DNA of 64,000 nt from Stomorhina lunata (taxonomy: Eukaryota > Arthropoda > Insecta > Diptera > Rhiniidae), in the NCBI GenBank assembly GCA_933228675.1, contig OW121742.1:12503475-12567474 (forward strand), written 5' to 3'. The position numbers and the translations under genes are program-made. Under the pieces are notes generated by a model. The model did no database searches and was not told the DNA's origin. It saw only the letters and a program-made list of their open reading frames with translations. Shown piece by piece: positions 1 to 11,769 of the stretch (the first letter of the stretch is position 1; every line of letters starts with the position of its first letter).

Positions 1-289
1 AAAAAATACATTTAAATGTTCAATTTTTTTTTGCTAAGTAAATGAAAGGCTATATTTTATTTTTATTTGATTTACACGTGAACACTTGAATGAGAAATTG
101 GAGGGGGTCCTTTTTGTACTTTCTTTGTACTGCATCATGGGTGGTAAGTTTACATGTGTATCTATTAATAATGTAAGTACTATTCAGATATCAACTATAG
201 AAATATATTAAAGTGTAATTAATTGAGGATAGTTATATTTTTCTATAGGAGGAACTGTTATATAAGTATCTCTTGTATGTAGAAAAATT
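1..289. other. AT-rich single-copy DNA
   Basis: No open frame, RNA gene or repeat unit recognised. The sequence grades into array-like A/T tracts near 290. Confidence 0.6.
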
Positions 290-2045
290 TGTGTATAACT
301 GATTTTTTATTAAAAAAAATTGTGTATTACAAATTTTTCTAAAGAAAAATTAGATTTTTCTATTAAAAACAGAATTTTCTATAGAAAAATTTGTATAAAA
401 CACATTTTTCTATAGACACAATTTGTGTATAACAGATTGTCCATCATATTTAAATTTTATATTCAACTTTTCATAGAAAATTTTAACAGAAACTTTTTGA
501 TAAAAAAAATTCATACATATATAAAATTTTGATAAAAAAACTTAAATATTTTTTCAAAAGTTTAATGAAAACTTTCTTATTTCATAAAAAATATTTTTGA
601 AAAATTCCTAGAAAAAATTTTTATCTAAAATTTTCTTCAAAAAAAAAAAAAATTATCTTAAATTTTCTTATAGAAAATTTTACTGAAAAATTTCTATAAG
701 AAAATGTCGATTAAACATTTTTTACTAGAAAATGTTGATAAAACATTTTCTGATAGAAAATTTTTCTATCAAAAATTTAACGCCGAAAATTTTTCTATAA
801 AAATTTAACACCGAAAATTTTTCTTTCAAAAATTTAATACCGAAAATTTTTCTATACAAATTGAACACCGAAAATTTTTCTGTACAGATTAAACACCGAA
901 AATTTTTCTATAAAAATTTAACACCGAAAATTTTTCTATAAAAATTTAACACCGAAAATTTTTCTATAAAAATTTAACAATAATTTTGACAAAAAAATGT
1001 CTTATAGAAAATTTTGACAAAAAAATTTCTTATAGAAAAATTTGATGAAAAATTTTCTTATAAAGAATTTTGATTCCAAATTTCCTTATAAAAAATTTTA
1101 ATGAAAAATTTTCTTACAGAAAATTTTGATGAGCAATTTTTTTATAGAAAATTTTGATAAAAAATGTTCTTATAGAAAACTTTTGTGAAAAAGTTTGTTA
1201 TAGAAAATATTGATGAAAAATTTTCTTATAGAAAATGTTGATGAAAAATTTTCTAATAGAAAATGTTGATGAAACATTTTCTTATAGAAAATGTTGATGA
1301 AATATTTTCTTATAGAAAATGTTGATGAAACATTTTCTTATAGAAAATGTTGATAAAACATTTTCTTATAGAAAATGTTGATGAAACATTTTGTTGTACA
1401 AAATGTTGTTGAAACATTTTCTTATAGAAAATGTTGTTGAAACATTTTCTTATAGAAAATGTTGTTGAAACATTTTCTTATAGAAAATGTTGTTGAAACA
1501 TTTTCTTATAGAAAATGTTGTTGAAACATTTTCTTATAGAAAATGTTGTTGAAACATTTTCTTATAGAAAATGTTGTTGAAACATTTTCTTATAGAAAAT
1601 GTTGTTAAAACATTTTCATATAAAAATGTTGGTAAAATCTTTTCGTATAAAAAAAATTTCTATTAAAAAAATGTTAGTTAAAATTTTCAATACAAAACGT
1701 TCATACTGAAATTTTTTATAAGACATTTGTTTCAAAATTTTTCATAAAAATTTTCAAAAAAAAAAAATTTTTTCATCAAAATTTTCTATAAGAAAATTGT
1801 TTATCAAAATTTTCTATAAGAAAAATTTAGTTCAAAATTTTCTTCTAGAGAATTTTCATCAAAATTTTCTTCTAGAGTTTTTTATAAAAGTTAATTTTAA
1901 TGAAATATTTCGAAGCTAAATTAGTTTTAAAAACTGTTGATAAAAAATTTTATGTTGAAAATGTTGATATCATTTCTTAAAGAAAGTTGTGATGACATTT
2001 TAATATTAAAATTTGGATAAAAAAAATCTCATAAAGAAAATTTTT
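290..2045. repeat. 28-bp minisatellite array 1
   Basis: Tandem repeats of an approximately 28-bp unit. Positions 290-680 are degenerate. Positions 690-965 repeat a unit containing AACACCGAAAATTTTTC. Positions 1010-1620 are the most regular, with a unit containing GTTGATGAAACATTTTC followed by TTATAGAAAAT, changing to GTTGTTGAAACATTTTC after about 1390. Positions 1620-2045 decay again. Open frames here are by-products of the period. Relative to the 3.9-9.1 kb array the unit is reverse-complementary (GATGAAA here, TTTCATC there). Confidence 0.9.
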
Positions 2046-3924
2046 TAATTTTTATATGTAGATGGAAACATTTCTTGACTGAAATCAAATAAAATTATGC
2101 TATAAAAAATGCTAATGCTTCGTGTGCATATCTGAAATATCAGATAAATTAATTCAACCGATAGCATATTTTGGCCTTAAGTACCCTCGTGGTTTGTCAC
2201 TTATTCTCATATACCCTCGGTTTATAAAAACTCCTTAGGCAATAAAGTTCTCTTCACGTCCATATAAGATCATCTTAAGATCAAATAAAATTCAATTCAT
2301 ACAATTTAGAGAAAGTTTTGCACATGATCTAGTGAATAAAAAACATTTATACTAAACTAAATGCTAATTTCCAATCCAAAATTATTTTAAGGGTAAAGTT
2401 TTTTCTTCTATCTTGTTACAAAAAAATTCATTTTCTTTTGCTTTATTTGGCCATTGTTTTAATTAAAAGAAAAAAAAAAGACGCGTATATAATATTTTTT
2501 CATAAAAAACAATTTTCAAGTATAATGCGTATTATCCCCTTTTTATTAAAAAGCAAAACTGCAAAAAATAAATAACATTCAAAGAAAAAAAAACACGACA
2601 AAGAAATATTTAATATTTCCGCACGTGCAATGCAATATTTGTAGTAAAACCCAAAAAATTGTTAAGAAATAGCTAACGCAAAGACCAGTAGAAAAAGAAC
2701 TCAGACCCAAACCCATTAAACCCACACCAACACCTTCAGCATCAACACCACCATTAGCTTGGAAAGCTACCAATACTTTAGAAAATCTGATATTTCTTGG
2801 CAGCCAGCAAAAAACAAATAACAAAAAAAAAAATCACCGAATTAAAGTCAAATTGCAACCAGAGTTAGTGAATGAATTGCATTTCATCCGGTTCAGGGTT
2901 TATGATTTTTTTCTTCCGTTTAATATATTTTTACCCTGAATTGATTTGAATCAGAACGAAACCAACCCCTAACCAAAAAAATGGAAATAAAAAAAAAAAG
3001 TAGTAAATGCAAAAAATATCACAATTTCGAGAAGGGGAATTATAAAAATTAATCTACGATTGTAATAATCACAAGAACAAAATTAAATGAAAAAGACTTG
3101 TAAAGTCTTTATTATTAAGATAAAAGTGAACTTGTTGATTTTTAAGGGTTTTAAATTAATGATTTATGAACCTTTAAATATAACTCTTAGAAAATATTAA
3201 TAACAAATTTTTGAATCTGTTTTTTTTTTTTATTTTTTCAAAACTTCATTTACTATTTTATTTTCTTATTTCAAATAATATTTAAAAAATTTCATCATCC
3301 TTATCATTGTTGTGCTATTTTTATTTTTTGATTTTTCCTCCTTTCAACTTATTATTTCGAAGCTTAACTACATCAACCCTTTTAACCATAAACTAAATTT
3401 TGTTCTTGCATATTTCTGTGAATTTTATGCTTAAAGAGCCAAAAGGTCGACTCTTAACTTTAGGGTAAGATTCCTTGCCATCGTTCTTAATATCATTTTC
3501 AACACAACCACTGTTTGGCATGTAAAATCGCGGGCTACAACTGGGATCTCAGCTAAATTAGCAAGTCACTTTTAAGGGAAAAATACTTTATAATATAGAA
3601 TTTCTACCATTAACTCAACACAGCACAAAAAAGGACTCACTCATTATACAAACACACAAAGTTCTTTTTTGTATTCTGACGATTTTCCACAAACTAATAC
3701 AAGAGAAAACGAAAAAAAAGAAAACGTTCACAAGAATGAAAAAGAGTCCTTTTTATAAATATACAGACATCCATAAAAAGCAACACATTTTTGTACATCT
3801 ACACTCTGGCACCATCTGAGTAAAGGACGTAAAGTTAATGCTGCTTTTGAGGTATGAAAGATAAATATTTGAAAGAATAAAGTCATTCATAGCAAAACAT
3901 ATTAAAAAATCTATACGGAAATTG
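2046..3924. other. Unique AT-rich spacer between arrays 1 and 2
   Basis: No tandem unit and no convincing gene. An 81-codon open frame on the minus strand (2579-2824) is hydrophobic and compositionally biased; it overlaps runs of CCACACCAACACC-like sequence and looks fortuitous. The spacer separates two arrays of opposite orientation. Confidence 0.55.
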
Positions 3925-4460
3925 AAAAATGTTCACCAAAAATTTTCTATTGAAAAATTTTCATCAAAAATTGTTCATCAAAAATTTTCTATTAAAAATT
4001 TTTTATCAAAAATTTTCTATTAAAAATTTTTTACCAAAAATTTTCTATTGAAAATTTTTCATCAAAAATTTTCCATTAAAATTTTCCATCAAAAATTTTC
4101 TATTGAAAATTTTTCATCAAAAATTTTCTATCGAAAATTTTTCATCAAAAGTTTTCTATTGAAAATTTTTTATCAAAAATTTTCTACTGAAAATTTTTCA
4201 TCAAAAATTTTCTATTGAAAATTGTTCATCAAAAATTTTCTATTGAAAATTTTTCATCTAAAATTTTCTATTCAAAATTTTTCATCAAAAATTTTCTAAT
4301 GAAAAATTTTCATCAAAAATTGTTCATCAAAAATTTTCTATTAAAAATTTTTTATCAAAAATTTTCTATTAAAACTTTTTTACCAAAAATTTTCTATTGA
4401 AAATTTTTCATCAAAAATTTTCCATTAAAAATTTTCCATCAAAAATTTTCTATTGAAAAT

Positions 4461-4704
4461 TTTTCATTAAAATTTTCTATAAGAAAATTTTTCATCAAAA
4501 TTTTCTACAAGAAAATTTTTCATTAAGATTTTCCAGAAAAAAATTTTTCATCAAAATTTTCTAGAAGAAAATTTTTCATCAAAATTTTCTAGAAGAAAAT
4601 TTTTTATCAAAAATTTTCTATTGAAATTTGTTCATCAAAAATTTTCTATTGAAAATTGTTCATAAAAGTTTTCTATGGAAAATTTTTTATTAAAAATTTT
4701 TATT
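4461..4704 (+). repeat. Internal direct duplication, copy 1 (partner 7831-8074)
   Basis: A 244-bp block sharing rare variants with 7831-8074 at a constant offset of 3370 bp. Shared variants include TTTTCTACAAG, CATTAAGATTTTCCAG, GAAATTTGTTCATC and TTTTCTATGGAAAA. This shows that multi-unit blocks, not only single units, were copied within array 2. Confidence 0.85.
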
Positions 4705-4714
4705 TTATACTTAA

Positions 4715-5460
4715 ATTTTTTATCAAAATTTTCTATAAGAAAAATTTTCATAAAAATTTTCTATTAGAACATGTTTCGTCAAAGTTTTCTATAAAAACAT
4801 TTTTCATCACTACTTTCTATAAGAACATTTTTTATCAACATTTTCTATAAGAAATTTTTTTATCAAAATTTTCTATTAGAAAATGTTTCATCAATTTTTT
4901 CTGTATCAAAGTTTTTGATATAAACATTTTTCCTAAAATTTTTGATAAAAACATTTTTCCTTAAAATTTTCTTTAAGAAAACTTTTCATCAAAATTTTCT
5001 ATAAGAAAATTTTTCACCAAAATTTTCTGTAAGAAAAATTTCATCAAAATTTTCTATAAGAACATTTTTCATTAAAATTTTCTATCGAAAATTTTCGTCA
5101 AAAATGTTCTATTAAAAATTTGTCATCAAAAATTTCTTATTGAAAATTTTTCATCAAAAATTTTCTATTGAAAATTTTTTATCAAAATTTTCTATATAAA
5201 AATTTTTCATCAAATTTTTCTATAAGAACATTTGTCATCAGAATTTTCTATAAGAAAGTTTTTCATCAAAATTTTCTATAAGAACATTTTTCATCAAAAT
5301 TTTCTATAAGAAAGTTTTTCATCAAAATTTTCTAGAAGAAAATTTTTCATTAAAATTTTCTAGAAGAAAATTTTTTATCAAAATCTTCCGTAAGAAAATT
5401 TTTTATCAAATTTTTCTAGAAAAAAATTTTTCATCAAAATTTTCTAGAAGAAAATTTTTC
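4715..5460 (+). repeat. Internal direct duplication of ~745 bp (partner 6364-7110)
   Basis: The block is repeated at an offset of 1649-1650 bp with only scattered substitutions. Diagnostic shared variants are CATGTTTCGTCAAAG, CATCACTACTTTC, TTTTTTCTGTATCAAAG and AAAATGTTCTATTAAAAA. This is a large recent unequal duplication. Confidence 0.88.
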
Positions 5461-8400
5461 ATCAAAAATTTTTTATTGAAAATTTTTTATCAAAAATTTT
5501 CTACTGAAAATTTTTCATCAAAAGTTTTCTACTGAAAATTTTTCATCAAAAATTTTCTATTGAAAATTTTTCATCAAAAATTTTCTATTGAAAATTTTTC
5601 ATCAAAAATTTTCTATTGAAAATTTTTCATCAAAAATTTTCTATTGAACAATTTTCATCAAAAATTGTTCATCAAAAATTTTCTATTAAAAATTTTTTAT
5701 CAAAAATTTTCTATTAAAAATTTTTCATCAAAAATTTTCTATTGAAAATTTTTCATCAAAAATTTTCTATTGAAAATTTTTCATCAAAAATTTTCTATTG
5801 AAAATTTTTCATCAAAAATTTTCTATTGAAAATTTTTCATCAAAAATTTTCTATTGAAAATTTTTCATCAAAAATTTTTCATCAAAAATTTTCTATTGAA
5901 AATTTTTCATCAAAAATTTTCTATTGAAAATTTTTCATCAAAAATTTTCTATTGAAAATTTTTCATCAAAAATTTTCTATTGAAAATTTTTCATCAAAAA
6001 TTTTCTATTGAAAATTTTTCATCAAAAATTTTTCATCAAAAATTTATTATTGAAAATTTTTCATCAAAAATTTATTATTGGAAATTTCTTATCAAAAATT
6101 CTCTATTGAAAATTTTTCATCAAAAATTTTCTATTGAAAATTTTTCATCAAAAGTTTTCTATTGAAAATTTTTCATCAAAAATTTACTATTGATAATTTT
6201 TTATCAAAAATTTTCTATTGAAAATTTTTCATCAAAAATTTTCTAATGAAAATTTTTCATCAAAAATTTTCTAATGAAAATTTTTCATCAAAAATTTATT
6301 ATTGAAAATCTCTTATCAAAAATTTTCTATTGAAAATTTGTCATCAACATTTTCTCTATTTAAAATTTTTTATCAAAATTTTCTATAAGAACATTTTTCA
6401 TAAAAATTTTCTATTAGAACATGTTTCGTCAAAGTTTTCTATAAAAACATTTTTCATCACTACTTTCTATAAGAACATTTTTTATCAACATTTTCTATAA
6501 GAAATTTTTTTATCAAAATTTTCTATTAGAAAATGTTTCATCAATTTTTTCTGTATCAAAGTTTTTGATATAAACATTTTTCCTAAAATTTTTGATAAAA
6601 ACATTTTTCCTTAAGATTTTCTTTAAGAAAATTTTTCATCAAAATTTTCTATAAGAAAATTTTTCATCAAAATTTTCTGTAAGAAAATTTTCATCAAAAT
6701 TTTCTATAAGAACATTTTTCATTAAAATTTTCTATCGAAAATTTTCGTCAAAAATGTTCTATTAAAAATTTGTCATCAAAAATTTCTTATTGAAAATTTT
6801 TCATCAAAAATTTTCTATTGAAAATTTTTTATCAAAATTTTCTATATAAAAATTTTTCGTCAAATTTTTCTATAAGAACATTTGTCATCAGAATTTTCTA
6901 TAAGAAAGTTTTTCATCAAAATTTTCTATCAGAACATTTTTCATCAAAATTTTCTATAAGAAAATTTTTCATCAAAATTTTCTAGAAGAAAATTGTTCAT
7001 TAAAATTTTCTAGAAGAAAATTTTTTATCAAAATCTTTCATAAGAAAATTTTTTATCAAATTTTTCTAGAAAAAAATTTTTCATCAAAATTTTCTAGAAG
7101 AAAATTTTTCATCAAAATTTTCTATAAGAAAATTTTTTATCAAAATTTTCTATAAGAAAATTTTTCATCAAAATTTTCTATAAGAAAATTTTGCATCAAA
7201 ATTTTTTATAAGAAAATTTTTCATCAAAATTTTCTATAAGAAAATTTTTCATCAAAATTTTCTATAAGACAATTTTTAATCAAAATTTTCTATAACAAAA
7301 TTTTTCTTCAAAATTTCTATAACAAAATTTTTCTTCAAAATTTCTGTAAGAAAATTTTTCATCAAAATTTTCTATAAGAAAATTTTGCATCAAAATTTTT
7401 TATAAGAAAATTTTTCATAAAAATTTTCTAAAAGAAAATTTTTCATAAAAATTTTCTATAAGAAAATTTTTCATAAAAATTTTCTATAAGAAAATTTTTC
7501 ATAAAAATTTTCTATAAGAAAATTTTTCATAAAAATTTTCTATAAGAAAATTTTTCATAAAAATTTTCTATAAGAAAATTTTTCATACAAATTTTCTATA
7601 AGAAAATTTTTCATAAAAATTTTCTATAAGAAAATTTTTCATAAAAATTTTCTATAAGAAAATTTTTCATAAAAATTTTCTATAAGAAAATTTTTCATAA
7701 AAATTTTCTATAAGAAAATTTTTCATAAAAATTTTCTATAAGAAAATTTTTCATAAAAATTTTCTATAAGAAAATTTTTCATCAAAATTTTCTATAACAA
7801 ACTTTTTCTTCAAAATTTCTATAAGAAAATTTTTCATTAAAATTTTCTATAAGAAAATTTTTCATCAAAATTTTCTACAAGAAAATTTTTCATTAAGATT
7901 TTCCAGAAAAAAATTTTTCATCAAAATTTTCTAGAAGAAAATTTTTCATCAAAATTTTCTAGAAGAAAATTTTTTATCAAAAATTTTCTATTGAAATTTG
8001 TTCATCAAAAATTTTCTATTGAAAATTGTTCATAAAAGTTTTCTATGGAAAATTTTTTATTAAAAATTTTTATTAGAAATTTTCTATTGAAAATTTTTCA
8101 TCAAAAATTTTCTGTTTAAAATTGTTCATTAAAATTTTTCATCAAAATTTTGTTTAAGAAAATTTTTTATCAAAATTTTCTATAAGAAAATTTTTTATTA
8201 AAATTTTCGATAAGAAAATTTTTCATCAAAATTTTTTATCAAAATTTTCGATAAGAAAATTTTTCATTAAAATTTTCTAAAAGAAAATTTTTCATAAAAA
8301 TTTTCTATTGAAAATTATTCATCAAAAATTTTCTATTGAACATTATTCATCACAAATTTTCTATTAAAAATTTTTCATAAACATTTTCTATGGAAAATTG

Positions 8401-9080
8401 TTCCTTAAAAATTTTTTATTGAAAATTTTTCATCAAAAACTTTCTATGAAAATTAATTCATATTTTTCAATAACAATTTTCTATTGAAAATTTTTCATCA
8501 ACAATTTTCTATTAAAAATTGTTCTTCAAGAATTTCCTATTAAAAATTTTTCATCAACAATTTTCTATTTAACATTTTACATTAAAAATTGTTTATTAAA
8601 AATTTTCTATTGAAAATTATTCGTTAAAAATTTTCTATTGAAAATTTTTCTTTAACATTTATCTATTGAAAAGTTTTCATAAAAATTTTTTATTGAAAAT
8701 TTTTTATAAACATTTTCTATAAGAAAATTTTTCATCAACATTTTCTATAAGAATGTTTTTCATTAAAATCTTCTATAAGAAATTTTTTCATTAAAATCTT
8801 CTATAAGAAAAATTTTCATTAAAATCTTCTATAAGAAAATTTTACATTAAAGTTTTCTACAAGAAAATTTTTCATCAAAATTTTCTATAAAAAAAATTTT
8901 CATCAAAATTTTCTATAAAAAAAATTTTCATCAAAATTTTCTATAAGAAAATTTTTCATCAAAATATTCTATGAGAAATTTTTTCAACAACATTTTCGAC
9001 ACGAAAATTTTTCATCAAAATTTTCTATAAAAAATTTTTTTATCAAAATTTTCTATAAGAAAATTTTTCATTATAACAAA

Positions 9081-10985
9081 ATGTTCTTATATAAATTTAG
9101 GCATCAACATTTTTAAATATAAATTCCTTAAAAAAATTTACTTCACGATTTTACTCTTTTAAATTTTTCATACGATACTTAACATTTATCGCCGCATACT
9201 TGCTTTTGTCTAAGGGTTTAAGGGGATGTATACCACCCACTCGTAGAGTAATTGACATGCTTTTATTATTTATTTGTTTTATTTATAACATTTCTGGATT
9301 CTTCTCATGTTTATATTTCCTTCTTTATACCAAAAGTTATTTTACATACACCTACACATACATACATCCAACGAATACAATTTCAGAATTTAGCTGCTAA
9401 ATATTTTCCTTCTTCTTTCCTGTTGCCGTCGTCCTGTTGTACATTATCCATTTTCTTGTGTCCTGTTTAAATTTCAAATTGTGTAGAATATTTGTTGTGG
9501 CATAATCGTTCAACGAGTAGAATATTGAAGTATAAATATCTGATATATTTATTTACTTCATTTATACATCAACTTTGTGGTAGTTGAATTGTACGATTAA
9601 AATACGACTAACAAAGAAAATGAGTTCACATGAAAATCACACTAAGGCACATATACTTTGATACATGTACTTTATACTCAAATACATAAAAACATACATA
9701 CATATTTCAAACACGTTAAAAAGGCGACACATCCCTGTTTCACACTCAATTCTAATTTTTATAAAATTTTGTTCGTCGACAACCTTCATTCATTTATACA
9801 GATAGATTTGTTTTAGTCTGTATGTATGTCTGTCTGTCTGACGGTCTGACTGTTTGTCGTCTATTTGTTTGATTTTATTTTGTGCCTGGATTGTTGGTTT
9901 AGTTGGCTAAATGTATAGAAAGAGATGGTTGATTATTGTATGAAAATATTTAACGTTCAATATATTTGTAGACTTTAAGCTAAATGGGTGGGTGATACAG
10001 ACTTTGGGGATGGAGGAATGAATATGAAAACAATCATAAATGATTTTATGTTAATGTAAGAGTAGAGTTGCCAGGTTTTTTTGTTAAGGTATAAAATATT
10101 TTTTTGGTTTTTCTTATACTTCAGATCTTTGTTAGATATATTTGCAATTGCTTCCAATCTTCAGTTACATGTAGAACACTACACGTCTGTACCCTATATT
10201 TTTAACTATTCTTTCTCCTGTCCTATCTAGATGATATGAATAGCATTGTTAAGCTCTTAAAATCCATGTCCTTTCATTAAACATATTATAGTTTTTTCGG
10301 TTACTTTTTGGGACACATATTCCGAGTTTTTACTTTCTTTTTTACATGTTTAGATGCTTTTGTAGGCACTCCGTTATATAAATTTCTGTAGAAATTTTTT
10401 ATGGATTTTTTCTGTTTTTATGGATAGTAGTCTTCCTGATCGTGCTATCTACTTTTACCTCTCCCCTGTTGATGACTACTATTATAAGTCCGCCCTTGAT
10501 AACCTCGGCTAAGTCATTGAGATTAACATGACTTGCTTTAGGTTCTTTAGTTGGACTACTACTAGACAATCACAATCTTACTTTATTTTTTTGAAAGAAG
10601 ACGGGAAACCCGGTTGTTCAGAACTGCCTTTTACCCATTAGACCTTATAACCCAGGGTTTTTTATATATATACCGACGCACAGTGTTACCATCAGTGGAC
10701 AAAAATTGAAAATATTGTTGTTTCAACTTTTATTAAAAGTAATTGATTTTGATAGATAGCAATACAATTAACACAAATCAGAAAGAATTTTTTTAATATT
10801 GCCTTTTTTGTTACCGCCAGGTGGCGCCAAAATTGAGAAAATTAAAAAAAGAATTTGTTAAAAATATTTTTTGGTGGCTTCACAAAAAGGTCAACAAAAA
10901 TCAATTTTTTTTTTTTAATTTCAAAGATTTTTGATTTTTTTGTTTGGAAAAATACAAAAATTTAGATTTTAAATTCAGTATTAAT
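9081..10985. other. Mostly unique DNA with microsatellites
   Basis: No convincing gene. Contains a TGTC microsatellite near 9824-9840 and TG-rich runs. Positions 10420-10680 are less AT-rich than their surroundings, with a 30-codon open frame and a tRNA-like segment discussed under findings. Open frames at 9200-9470 and 9975-10157 (minus) overlap each other or are low complexity and look fortuitous. Positions 10800-10985 are A/T-tract rich. Confidence 0.5.
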
Positions 10986-10988
10986 TTA

Positions 10989-11589
10989 AGGTACGGTCAC
11001 ACTCATTAAACATTCAAATCAAATATTTTGAGTAGAATATTGTCAAAACAATATAATAAAAAATTTGTGGTTACACTTACACATTTATTTGACGATTTTT
11101 ATTTGATAAAATACAGAAAAAATACATTCAAAGTATAAACAAAACAAGAAGTTTTATTTATGGTCACACTGAAGATTAAATATTTTCCCAAAAAATATTT
11201 GATCAAATTTTTTTCAAAACAAAATTGAGCATCTAGCAATTTGTTTCTCATATTTGATGTTGTTGTTTCTCAAATTTGATGTTGTTGTTTCTCATATTTG
11301 ATGTTGTTGTTGCTGTTTGAATAGTAAACAATACACATGCTCAGCTGTTATTTACCCCTGTTTGATGTTATAAAAATTTTGTAAGATTAAATAATTATTT
11401 GAGCAAATTTAAAAAAAAATTTGCTCTTGCGTGGTCACATTAGGACAATTTTTATTTGCTGCCAAATGATTTTCTTTTCTTCAAATTAACATGTTTCTTG
11501 TTTGAACCTCAAAAATATTTTGTGGTCAGACTACGAGGATCAAATATTTGATAATTTCGATTAAATGTTTAATCAGTGTGACCGTGCCT
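10989..11589. mobile_element. PIF/Harbinger-like MITE, copy 1 (uninterrupted)
   Basis: A 601-bp element flanked by the 3-bp direct repeat TTA (10986-10988 and 11590-11592). Its terminal inverted repeats are about 27 bp with few mismatches: left AGGTACGGTCACACTCATTA, right (reverse complement) AGGCACGGTCACACTGATTA. It has no open frame for a transposase, so it is non-autonomous. A second copy lies inverted at 18136-19578, also flanked by TTA. The 3-bp TTA duplication is typical of PIF/Harbinger; the superfamily is inferred from that alone. Interior features include short GTTGTTGTTTCTCA repeats at about 11240-11310 and several GGTCACACT motifs. Confidence 0.82.
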
Positions 11590-11592
11590 TTA

Positions 11593-11759
11593 GTAATGTA
11601 GAATAGAATTTTTACGTTTTTGTTTTTTTTTAAATTTTGCCTAATTTTTATGGAAACTTAAAAAAAAGTCATCAAATATCATTTTTTTTTTTTTTCGATT
11701 TTATATCACTCTGTACCCTTATCTGATGGACAAACTGAAAACTACGGATGCCTAACAGC
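11593..11759. other. Unique spacer
   Basis: AT-rich spacer with poly-T runs; nothing recognised. Confidence 0.5.
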
Positions 11760-11769
11760 TACTCTAAGA

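Larger units (their letters stand above)
3925..9080. repeat. 28-bp minisatellite array 2 (5.2 kb)
   Basis: The largest array in the window. Two main unit types alternate: TTTTTCATCAAAAATTTTC plus TATTGAAAA, and TTTTTCATCAAAATTTTC plus TATAAGAAAA, each 28 bp. The stretch 7430-7785 is almost perfectly homogeneous (ATAAAAATTTTC TATAAGAAAATTTTTC), indicating recent amplification. Longer internal duplications are listed separately. Open frames at 4215-4400, 4656-4850 and 5980-6165 encode only N/F/I/K/S repeats and are not genes. Confidence 0.95.

Noticed and set aside
2579..2824. 81-codon minus-strand frame with a GVDAEGVGVGLMGLGLSS stretch
   Set aside because: The Gly/Val stretch comes from a CCACACCAACACC-like run; the rest is hydrophobic low complexity.
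3420..3560. GGTCGACTCTTAAC as a possible tRNA box B
   Set aside because: No box A at the right distance and no cloverleaf could be drawn.
4215..6165. Open frames of about 61-64 codons in array 2, protein-like repeats of F, I, K, N, S
   Set aside because: Pure translation of the 28-bp unit; 28 is not a multiple of 3, so frames rotate and stop.
3925..9080. Possible CRISPR array (regular 28-bp periodicity)
   Set aside because: Units are contiguous with no unique spacers, and the window is eukaryotic.
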